Of a DNA stretch of 64,000 bases, positions 7,936 to 17,500 are shown piece after piece (position 1 is the stretch's first letter; every line of letters starts with the position of its first letter). The DNA comes from an uncultured Clostridia bacterium. GTDB lineage: Bacteria; Bacillota; Clostridia; Christensenellales; Borkfalkiaceae. The notes under the pieces are model-generated. The model saw nothing but the letters and a program-made list of their open reading frames with translations. It searched no databases and was not told the origin of the DNA. The stretch covers positions 1 to 64,000 of the forward strand of contig CAKQWM010000007.1 in assembly GCA_934278995.1 (NCBI GenBank), written 5' to 3'. The position numbers were made by a program, and so were the translations under genes.

Positions 7936-8361
7936 GTGAATTGTTGCTGACGCAACGTGAATTGCGTCTTGCGACGCGTGAAAGGCGGTAAAAGTCAACC
8001 TATAAGCCGATTATCGGCGTTTTTCCAACCTTCTGAAAGGTTTTCAACTCTCGGAAAGGCTTCACCCCGTGGGAGAAGCTGGCTCGTAGAGCCTGATGAG
8101 GGTGGCTATATAATCTTTTACGACCTACAGAAAGGCTTCACCCTGTGGGGGAAGCTGGCTCGTAGAGCCTGATGAGGGTGGCTTTATAATTCTTTTACGA
8201 CCTCACACGCTTTCCAACCTCATCCACCGCGAGCGGTCCCCCTTCCCCTACCAGGTGAAGGCGAATAAGGACGTGAATTGTTGCTGACGCAACGTGAATT
8301 GCGTCTTGCGACGCGTGAAAGGCGGTAAAAGTCAACCTATAAGCCGATTATCGGCGTTTTT
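7936..8361. repeat. Duplicated block: micro-hairpins, terminator-like motif, composite element 5
   Basis: Two micro-hairpin units (7936-7980), then the dispersed motif CTATAAGCCGATTATCGGC with a T-run (7996-8024), a lone arm B (8058-8128) and a composite element (8134-8264). Micro-hairpins (8274-8318) and the same motif (8333-8361) follow again. A segment of about 130 bp is repeated almost identically, so block duplication has happened here. Confidence 0.7.
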
Positions 8362-8395
8362 CCAACCTTCTGAAAGGCTTTCAACTCTCGGAAAG

Positions 8396-8560
8396 GCTTC
8401 ACCCTGTGGGAGAAGCTGGCTCGTAGAGCCTGATGAGGGTGGCTATATAATTCTCTTACGACCTTATAGGCTTTCCAACCTCATAGGCTTTCCAACCTCA
8501 TAGGCTTTCCAACCTCCTCAGTCGCTAACGCGACAGCTCCCCCTACCAGGTGGAGCCTGA
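8396..8560. repeat. Composite inverted repeat element 6
   Basis: Arm B forward and arm C reversed, the latter with the GTCGCTAACGCGAC inner hairpin. The centre repeats AGGCTTTCCAACCTCAT three times, a short tandem expansion. Confidence 0.75.
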
Positions 8561-8571
8561 AAAGGAATTGC

Positions 8572-8640
8572 AAATTATATAAAACAATCCCTCCGTCACG
8601 GCGGGGCGTGACACCTCCCTTTGCACAAAGGAGGCTGATA
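8572..8640 (-). repeat. Single-arm repeat element (family A), minus orientation
   Basis: Reads AGCCTCCTTTGTGCAAAG to GGAGGGATTGTT on the minus strand with the TATATAAT border at 8574-8581. The variable hairpin is GTCACGCC...GGCGTGAC-like. Confidence 0.75.
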
Positions 8641-8836
8641 CGGATAGGTAAATTGTAAGTTGCGTAAAAGACAAACAAGCGCTGTTTGTCTGTATAAATG
8701 ACGATTTATGCAGAAACTTTGATAAAACAAAAATGCATCAAATTTATAAATATTCGACGTTCGGAATAAAAAACGAAGCGAAAAAACGCGACGAAATTTT
8801 TAGCTGAACACGCGAAATTTCGGTGTACGTGATGTT

Positions 8837-8865
8837 GCTATAACCGATTTTTTTGTGTTTGTCAA
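8837..8865 (-). promoter_or_regulatory. Candidate sigma-A promoter, minus strand
   Basis: On the minus strand TTGACA, 17 nt, TATAGC. If used, it would drive the exported protein operon starting at 7607 through a long repeat-filled leader. Confidence 0.4.
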
Positions 8866-9077
8866 CAATTTTTACGAATATTTTCGATTTTTGTCAAAAT
8901 TTGGTAAAAACGGCGTAATTAAATATCGAAAAAATTTACGTCACCGATAATCTATTATATATGTATCCCCGAGAGGGCAAAAACGTTTGAAAATTTTCAA
9001 AAAAATTTTTGCAAAATAAATATTCGGTTGAAAATCATTTTTATTTATTATATTTTGAATATTTGGTGAAAATTCGC

Positions 9078-9106
9078 TTGACACACTTTGCCCGTCTATG
9101 TATAAT
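9078..9106 (+). promoter_or_regulatory. Consensus sigma-A promoter
   Basis: Perfect TTGACA (9078-9083), 17-nt spacer, perfect TATAAT (9101-9106). It points at the DUF559 gene 200 nt downstream, through two family-A repeats. Confidence 0.75.
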
Positions 9107-9177
9107 AGAGTAAATCGCAATTTCCCGCGTATATATTACGCGTATATATTATTAGATATATATTTCGCCGTCCTTGT

Positions 9178-9243
9178 TAGCCTCCTTTGTGCAAAGGGAG
9201 GTGGCGCGCGTCAGCGCGACGGAGGGATTGTTATATAATTCGC
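9178..9243 (+). repeat. Single-arm repeat element (family A)
   Basis: Full copy with the GCGCGCGTCAGCGCG hairpin and TATATAATTCGC border, in tandem with the next copy at 9254. Confidence 0.8.
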
Positions 9244-9253
9244 AGACCTTGTT

Positions 9254-9307
9254 AGCCTCCTTTGTGCAAAGGGAGGTGGCGCGCGTCAGCGCGACGGAGG
9301 GATTGTT
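9254..9307 (+). repeat. Family A repeat supplying the DUF559 ribosome binding site
   Basis: Same sequence as the previous copy, but the ATG of the DUF559 gene follows GGAGGGATTGTT directly, so the conserved 3' end of the repeat acts as the Shine-Dalgarno region. Confidence 0.8.
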
Positions 9308-9682
9308 ATGCAAACAAAACACAACACGCATTTAATACCCTTTGCAAAACGTTTGCGCAAGGAAATGACAAAAGAAGAAAAGCGTCTATGGTACGATTTT
9401 CTTCGTAATTATCCTGTCCGCTTTTCAAGACAAAAAGTTTTGGGCAAATATATTGCTGATTTTTACTGCGCCGGAGCAAAACTCGTAATAGAACTTGACG
9501 GTTCTCAGCATTACGAAGAAATCAACGTAGAAAAAGACACGGCGCGCAGTAGTTTTTTACAAGGTTACGGATTGAAAGTTATTCGTATTCCGAACAATCA
9601 AGTGACCGGTAACTTTCGCGGCGTGTGCGAATACATCGATATCGCCGTAAAGAACTCTGTAATGGTTGATAAACTTCGGTAA
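9308..9682 (+). CDS. DUF559 domain protein, Vsr-like endonuclease fold
   Basis: A 124-residue member of the DUF559 family, related to very-short-patch-repair (Vsr) type PD-(D/E)XK nucleases. Recognisable blocks are AKRLRKEMTKEEKRLWYDFL, FSRQKVLGKYIADFYC, KLVIELDGSQHYE (catalytic-type E-x-D-G) and GLKVIRIPNNQV. The length is normal for stand-alone members. A perfect sigma-A promoter lies 200 nt upstream. The start codon abuts a family-A repeat, and inverted family-A copies lie downstream at 9708-9833 and 9923-9971. Substrate and role are unknown; a link to spread of the repeats is a hypothesis. Confidence 0.85.
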   Translation: MQTKHNTHLIPFAKRLRKEMTKEEKRLWYDFLRNYPVRFSRQKVLGKYIADFYCAGAKLVIELDGSQHYEEINVEKDTARSSFLQGYGLKVIRIPNNQVTGNFRGVCEYIDIAVKNSVMVDKLR

Positions 9683-9707
9683 CGGATAATTAAATCCCTT
9701 TGGTAAC

Positions 9708-9971
9708 TTACAATCCCTCAGGCGCTACGCGCCAGACTCCGCCTCGGTCTTACGACCTTCGGGCTACGGCTACGGACAACACACTGTGTTATCCGTTTAA
9801 CGCCTGCGCACCCTTTACACAAGGGGGCCTTGCACGCGCGGTCACGCGCAATTCACGCGACCAACAGGAGCAATTCACGTTGCGTCAGCAACAATTCACG
9901 ACCGTAAGGTCAATTCACTGTTTACAATCCCTCAGGCGCTACGCGCCAGCCCCCTTTACACAAAGGGGCCT
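9708..9971 (-). repeat. Inverted family A copies around micro-hairpin array M7
   Basis: A degenerate family-A element reads on the minus strand (9708-9833), then four micro-hairpin units (9835-9920), then a second inverted copy (9923-9971) with a GGCGCGTAGCGCC hairpin. With the forward copies at 9178-9307 they flank the DUF559 gene as inverted repeats. Beyond lie 13-bp tandem copies of AAGGGAGCCTTGC (about 9977-10005) and an A/C-rich leader up to 10067. Confidence 0.65.
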
Positions 9972-10067
9972 ATAACAAGGGAGCCTTGCAAGGGAGCCTT
10001 GCAAGGAAACACATAAAAACCCCACCCCATAAAAACAACACAAAAAAAACCAAAAAAAGGAGCGGTT

Positions 10068-10835
10068 ATGAAGACCACAAAAACGAAAAACAAAATATTC
10101 GGTTTTTTGTCTAAGACGAGCGTGAAGAAGTTCGCCTTGATTTTGTACGTAACCGTACCTCTTCTGATATTTGCGACGGGTTTCGCGGCGTGGACGATAA
10201 TCGGGCATGAAATCACGAACAACGGCGCGAACGGCAGTTTCGTTGCGGACGGCATCATCAACAGTTACGACTACATAGAACTTCAAGGCGGAAGCAATGA
10301 CCTTACGAACAAAATAAACCTCTTCCCCACCGGCTTTGTTAGCGACGGAAAAGTAACGAACCAAGCGACGATAGAAGTTACTTACACGCTTAAAAACGCA
10401 GCGTGTCAAGAACTCGTCCGTGAAAACAACGACAACAACAAAACCCTTTACGCCGACTTTACGCTGATGTTTTTATACGGAGGCACTTACAGCGCGTTTT
10501 TCGACAATTTAAAATGCTCTGTAACAGACGGCTCGTACAACGATTTACCGTCCGCTTTCACGAAAATCGACGCGAACACGTCGCCGACCGATTTGAATTA
10601 CGACAAATACGGCGCGGGAAGTTTTAGAACGAACGCGAGTTTCAGAGTAATGCTCGTTTTCGATCCGAACGATCTTCAAAACGGAGATATAACGCTTAAA
10701 TTCCGTTACACGGTTGCACCTTCCGCCGGCGACTTTCAGACTATTTATTCGCAGATGAAAAAAGACGAACAGAACCTCATGCAACCCATGATAGACGTAA
10801 GAATCACCGACGTCGCCCCCACCCCACAAACGTAG
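10068..10835 (+). CDS. SipW-dependent exported protein (camelysin/TasA-like) C
   Basis: A 255-residue exported protein. About 20 basic, polar residues precede a hydrophobic segment ending in ATGFAAWTIIGH, again the SipW-cognate pattern. The mature part is rich in Asn, Asp and Thr, with beta-type sequence and no C-terminal anchor. AAAAAAAGGAGCGGTT precedes the ATG after an A/C-rich leader. It lies on the opposite strand from the other two substrates and the peptidase, but in the same island. It ends 746 nt before the giant adhesin gene with only repeats between, so the two may share a transcript. Confidence 0.8.
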   Translation: MKTTKTKNKIFGFLSKTSVKKFALILYVTVPLLIFATGFAAWTIIGHEITNNGANGSFVADGIINSYDYIELQGGSNDLTNKINLFPTGFVSDGKVTNQATIEVTYTLKNAACQELVRENNDNNKTLYADFTLMFLYGGTYSAFFDNLKCSVTDGSYNDLPSAFTKIDANTSPTDLNYDKYGAGSFRTNASFRVMLVFDPNDLQNGDITLKFRYTVAPSAGDFQTIYSQMKKDEQNLMQPMIDVRITDVAPTPQT

Positions 10836-10881
10836 AAATCACCGACGTCGCCCCCAACGCATAGAATCACTTAACCACATC

Positions 10882-11518
10882 AGCCTCCTTTGTGTAAAGG
10901 GAGGTGGCGCGCGTCAGCGTGACGGAGGGATTGTCAATAGTGAATTGACCTCACGGTCATGAATTGCGTCTTGCGACGCGTGCAAGGCTTCACCCTGTGG
11001 GGGAAGCTGGCTCGTAGAGCCTGATGAGGGTGGCTATATAATCTTTTACGACCTCATAGGCTTTCCAACCTCATCCGTCATTTTCTTGCGAAAATGCCAC
11101 CTTCCCCTACCAGGTGAAGGCTGATAAGGAATTGACCTTACGGTCGTGAATTGCGTCTTGCGACGCGTGCAAGCCTCCTTTGTGCAAAGGGAGGTGGCGC
11201 GCGTCAGCGTGACGGAGGGATTGTCAATAGTGAATTGACCTTGCGGTCATGAATTGTTGCTGACGCAACGTGAATTGCGCGTAACCGCGCATGAAAGGCT
11301 TCACCCTGTGGGGGAAGCTGGCTCGTAGAGCCTGATGAGGGTGGCTATATAATCTTTGCCAACCTCATCCGCTTTCCAACCTCCTCAGTCGGCTTTGCCG
11401 ACAGCTCCCCCTACCAGGTGAAGCCTGATGAGGACGAGAATTGACCTTGCGGTCATGAATTGTTGCTGACGCAACGTGAATTGACCTTGCGGTCATGAAT
11501 TGCGCCCGACGGCGCGTG
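10882..11518. repeat. Repeat block between exported protein C and the adhesin
   Basis: In order: family A (10882-10934), micro-hairpins (10939-10985), composite element 7 (10986-11121), micro-hairpins (11128-11170), family A (11172-11224), micro-hairpins (11229-11297), composite element 8 (11297-11426) and micro-hairpins (11434-11518). Arm C of element 7 has the inner hairpin CATTTTCTTGCGAAAATG, that of element 8 GTCGGCTTTGCCGAC. No gene is seen in 10836-11580. Confidence 0.75.
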
Positions 11519-11580
11519 CTAACCCAAACAACAAACGTACAAACAAGGATAAAAATAAGAACAAGGAGGTATAACGAAAA

Positions 11581-14500
11581 ATGCGAGCAAACGAAAGCGA
11601 CAGCCGCGAAAATTTCACGCGCGCAAACGGCGAAGCGAAAGCGAACGCGAGCGACAAAACGACGGCTAACTTCGGCGCAAGCAGAGCAAACGGCGAAGCA
11701 ACGGCAAAAGCGCAAGCGAAAGCAAACGTGAGCGCCAAAGCGAGCGACAAAGCAACCGCCAAAGCGACGGCGGCAGCGCAAGCCTTATATAAAGCCAAAT
11801 ATTTCGTTATAGCGCTCCTTTTGGCGGTTGTTGCGATAACGTCGGTAGGTGTTTCCAAGTGGAACATTCACATTCAGCAAATTTACGGCAACAATTTCAG
11901 TTACCTTAACAGCGAAACCGCGAACACCTCTGGCGGCGATGAGCCTATTCTCACCCGCTATCTCAAGATAGATTACACCGAAACCGCGCAAAACACACAG
12001 AACGCGCCGGCGCAACAAAAAACGGCTTTTTACCGCGATACTTTAAAAGCCGAAAATCCGACAACCTTTACCTACAACGGCGGAAGTTTCGAGGTAAAAG
12101 TTTCCGACGACGAATACGGCGATTTACAAACCGACGCGTCCCCGTGGTCGAAATGGGAAGAAGTCGGCTTAGGTTTTACTTACGCCTATAAACGTACCGC
12201 AAGAATCAATTCTATCGGGCAAATCGTCGGGTGTAGCGAACCGCTCACGGACGGCGCGCTCCCCACCAACGCCGGCGTATATCAATGCGTAATAAAGGCA
12301 ACCACCAACGACAACTACAACACTACTCAAACTTCGAGCAAAAAAGCGGCGGTCGATGCCGCAATTACACAACTAAATTACGTCAAAAACCCCAACGACG
12401 GCACGGAACAATGCGCCGCCGTAATTTCCTTTACTATAAAACAGCGCGATATAACGGTAAGCGTAGCCGACAAGACTTCTACTTACGGTGACGACCACCT
12501 TTCCGGTAACCCCTTAACCGCAACTACGGACGACGCTGTCGCAAACGCCGAAAACACGACTGACGGCAACCTTTCCGGAAACTTAAAAACAATCGTCCGC
12601 CTTTACACCACCGACCAAAGCGACAAAGAAATTACGCTTTCAACCACGTCGAACGCCGGAAGTTACAAAATAAAAGGCTCCGCGCTCGTTGAAAATACTA
12701 ACAACCTTATCAACGCCAACTACAAAGTAAACTTTGTCTATCCGGGCGAAGCCACCCAAACGCAGGGGCAAACGGTAGCCTTTAACGGCGAAAGAGAAGC
12801 CGAAGCGAACCCCCTCGCCCTATACGTTGGCGCAGGCGCAACCGCCGTTTCTTTCGCAAACAATACGGCAAGCAATACAGCCGTTGCTTTCGCAAATAAT
12901 ACGGCAAGCAACGTTGCGGGTAAGCCCCAAACCCAACCCATGGCAAACGGCGGAATTGCCCTTTTGGACGGCGAAACCCCCTCAACCGGCAACGAAACCG
13001 GCACCTACACCATAACGACGAGGGAAGTCACCCTGATGTGGGGAAGCGTTACTTCTTTCGTTTACAATGGCGAGGCTAAACAACCGACGGTAAGCCACGG
13101 CGATAAAGATTTTGTCCCCGGTGAAATGTGGTCGATTACCGTAACCGGCAGTCAAGCAACGCCGGACGGTAAAGCGATAAACGTAGGCGATTACGTTTTG
13201 ACCGTAACTTTACCGACAACCCAAGACGGCAAATGCAACTATATTTGGGAGGACGCGAGCGACAACTCAAACGCAACCGCCCCCAAAACATTAGAATTCC
13301 ATATTACGCCGGCGGAAATCACGAACCCGCACATTACGACATATTCCGGTACTTACGACGGAGAGGAACGCAGCGTTACGACGAGCGTTACCGCAGAAAC
13401 GGTAAACGATCAAACGCTTTCCTACAAGTATAGCACGAACGGCACAACTTGGAGCGATACACTCACCATTAAAAACGCGGAGACCATTACTTTCAGCGTC
13501 AAACTTTCCGCGCCCAACCACGGTGACAAAATTATCGAACCTCTAACCGCCACCGTTTCACCGCGCCCGATTATCGTAACTATTGAGAATAAATTTTCTA
13601 CTTACGGCGAAAACCACCTCGTCGTTAACCCCTTAACCGCGCAAGTTTCAAGTACGCTCAACCCCGCCATAGTTACGGGCGATAACGAAAGCGATATTTA
13701 TACCCTTTCTACCACGGCAGACAAAACTTCCCCCGTCGGTACTTACGACATCACGGGTAGTCAAAAACAAGACTTCCCCGCGCAAAACTACGATATCACA
13801 TTCCAAGACGGCACTTACGGGATAACTAAACGCTCGATTGCCGTAACTATTGCGAATAAATCTTCTACTTACGGCAACGACCACCTAACCGATAAGCCCT
13901 TAACCGCAACTACGACGGACGCGGTCGCAAACGAGGACGGTATAAACACAATCGTCAGCCTTTACACCACCGACCAAAGCGACAACACAGTTACGCTTTC
14001 AACCACGACGGACGCCGGAACTTACAAAATAAAAGGCACCGCCATAAACAATAACTACACCGTCAGTTTTACTGAGGGTACTTATACCATACAAAAAGCG
14101 ACTATTACCGCGAATATAACGTCTTACACCGGCACTTACGACGGTACGTATCACAACGCTTTAACCGTGGCGGTTACAACCGTAAACAGCCAAACGGCAA
14201 CGGTTAATTATAAACTTTCTACCGAAACCGATTATACCGTAACGCCGCCTCAAATCAAAGACGCAGGCACCTATAATTACAGCGTAAAAATCACGGCAAA
14301 TAACCACAACGATTTAGTAATCGAAAATAAACAAGCGACTATTTCTAAAGCCACCGTTACCGTTAAGGCGAACGACGCTTCGGTTAATATGGGGCAACAA
14401 GCAACCTTTACCTACACGATAACGGGCTTTAAAAACGGCGAAACCGAAGTCGGTTTACGTAATGCCAACGCGCTTACGGGCACCGTTACTTTCGCGTGCG

Positions 14501-17500
14501 GTTATAACAAAGACGAAACAAACCCCGAGAACGTTAGCGACACTTACGTCATCACCCCCGTCGTAAGCGACCTTTCCGCTACGAACTATACCTTTACTCC
14601 GGCTACCGGCACGCTTACCGTAACCCAAGCGGAGGTTGTCGATAAACCTACCGTAAACACCGAATTTACCGGCGCAAACTACGTTTACACCGCCACTTAT
14701 AAAGGCTCGCCTTATAACTTCTTTACTAATATAAACACCGAGGCGCTAACCATTACCGGCAATACGTCTGCAACCAACGCCGGAACTTACACCGTAATCG
14801 TTACGCCGAAAAACGGCTACGTTTGGAGCGAGTTTGAAAACAACAACACCGAAGAAGTAACCTTTACGTTTAAGATTGAAAAGCGTGAAATCACCGTTAA
14901 TATAGATGACAAAACTTCCGTTTACGGCGCAGCGATAGTACAACCTACCGCAACGACGACGGACGATGTCGCAAACGCCGACGGACTTTATAACATTATC
15001 GCGCTTTCGGCGGGCATTACGACAACAACCGCTGTCGGCGACTATTTAATCACCGGCGCATTAAAAAATACCGAAAAAGCAAACAATTACACCGTTAACT
15101 TTGTAGGCTCCCTTCAAAACGGCACAGCCGGCAAATATACTATAACCAACGCAACAATATCTGACGTTGTTGTAACGCCATATTCCGGCACTTACGACGG
15201 AGTGGAACACCCCGTTACGACGAGCGTTACCGCAGAAACGGTAAACAATCAACAGATTACCGTCGAATACAAAACAAATAACGGTGTTTGGACTTCGACA
15301 ATACCGACAATTACAAACGCGGGTAGCGTTACTTTTAACGTACGCATTTCCGCGCCCAACCATGCTACGTTGACGTTAACCGAGTCCTATACTGCGACGA
15401 TTAACAAAGCAACGCCGACCGCAACGCTTACAATAGTTGCCGAATCGCCTCGCGCTCCCGGTCTTATAGAGCACGGCGACACGTTGATTGCTAATATTAC
15501 ATTAACCGGTGTGAACGGCGAAACTATTGACTGCACTTATACCTTAACTAAAAACACCGCCGAATACACCGGTACTTCAGCCACGGCAAATCAAACGATA
15601 ACTTGTACTATAACGCCACAAGATACGACAAATTATAACAACGTTACTAAAACTGTTACTATCACGGTAACCGCGGTCGCTAAAAGCGGTTCTACTTATT
15701 ACGGGACTATCGAAAGCGCGCTTAATGCCCTTTCTTCCGGTACAGTTTACGTTTTAGTCGGTAAAAACCCCTTAATACGTAATGACTGTACGATAAAATC
15801 CGGCGTTACGCTTTGTTTGCCGTTAGATGACAACGGTACCTGGGAGAATATCGGTAATAAAGGAACAAACGGTTCGCATAAATTCGCCGAAGATCATGCA
15901 TACGGTAAAGAAAACTTATTAAAGGCTTCGGCTGTACTGTCAGCCGGTAAGACTTTAACTAATAAAGGTACGCTAAATATCGGTGGCACGATTACCGCCG
16001 GTAATGGCGGAGCAAACGCCGGTTTTACTTGCGGTAATTATTCTCAACTGACACTTGAGGCAAATGCGAAAGTCGATTCGCCAAGCGGTTCAATAAACTG
16101 TTACGGCTATATTGCGGAGAAGTCTTTAGATAACGGTTCTGCGGTCGTTATGGGTAACGCAAGCGCTGCAACGCCGACTTTGACTTTACCGTTCGTTGTT
16201 ATAGAACACCGTGGCGGTACTGCTTTCGCTGGTTTAGCGAACAGTTCAAGTGACTTAACAAGTGACCCGGCTAAAATAAACGCTACTCCTTTTAACAGAT
16301 TTTTGTTGCCTAATATAACCGCAGAATTAACTGTTAACTACGGCGCAAAACTTGAAGGTTTTGCAGATCTTTATGCCCAAAGTCAGCACAACACAACTAT
16401 AGTGAAGTTAATAGGCACAGGCAACGAATATCTTTTAGGTATTACAAGCGGTACGAAAATCGTAAGTAAGTATAATCCTAAAACAAACGTTACCGATCTT
16501 AATATCAAAGGTGACGCAAACATAAATAGTTTAACCTTAGAACTCAGTGTTGGTCTTACGGCAAAGTTATCGACTGAATCTGTTTACTTCCCGTTGTCTT
16601 GGTATTACAACATTACCCTCTCCAGGTTTGAGAACGGTAGTAATGCAACCGTAACCGCAGTTAAACAAGCATTAAAAATTTTACCGGGGTGCGTGGTTAC
16701 TATAGGTGAAGGTGTAACTGCAAATATGAAAACCATTTTCGTTACCCAAGATACCTCTTGGAAGGAAGGCTCCGGCACGGGAGCAGTATCTTACGACGGA
16801 AACGGCACCGCTAATCCAAAAGACCCCGGCAAACTTATAGTAAACGGTACGCTTAACGTTGAAAACATAAACGGCGTAATCAGCACGGCAAGTTCTTCGG
16901 GACAATTAACAATTACGGGTTCCTTAAATCCAACGTCAAAAGAGGTTAAAGAAGCGGGTTCAACTACTTACAACATCTTATTTTTTAAAACAATACCTAT
17001 TCTAACTTATACGGTATTAGGCACGAATGAAACCGCACGCGGGCTTATTTGGACGAGCGCAAGTACACCCACTACCAACAGCAATTTCAGCACAGGCACT
17101 TATAAGTCCGACGGCGCGCGTTGGTACAAAACCGGCAACTACAATATAACTTACGATACGCAAGGCGGTACTTTACCGGAAAATTACAAACAGACTGCTG
17201 TGTGTGGCGAAGAAATAGGTGCGTTACCGACGCCTACCAAGCTCGGTTATCAATTTAATGGTTGGACTTATAACAACGGTACACAAGTATCAGAGGGTGT
17301 CGTATTTTACACGGATATAAACTTTACTGCCACATGGACTGCAAATACTTACACCGTTTATATGAATAATGACTATGGTGAAACAACGACCGCAACTTTC
17401 ACCGGCAATACAACGTTTACTTTACCGCAACTTGATAGCGTTACCGATAACGGTCAAACGCTTAGTTTTGCCGGTTGGTATAAGGATTCCACTTTTGCCG

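Larger units (their letters stand above)
8641..9177. other. AT-rich intergenic region with divergent promoters
   Basis: The only repeat-free intergenic block of this part of the island. It holds a plus-strand consensus promoter (9078-9106) and a weaker minus-strand candidate (8837-8865), so it looks like the shared control region between the minus and plus halves. No ORF or known RNA was recognised. Confidence 0.5.

Noticed and set aside
7957..8503. Two similar plus-strand frames beginning MNCVLRRVKGGKSQ
   Set aside because: Both are translations of the duplicated repeat block; the similarity comes from the DNA repeat.
9700..9975. Plus-strand frame of 91 codons after the DUF559 gene
   Set aside because: Consists of repeat translation (inverted family A and micro-hairpins).
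12738..13004. Antisense frames within the adhesin gene
   Set aside because: Shadows of biased codon use in the large repetitive gene; no ribosome sites.
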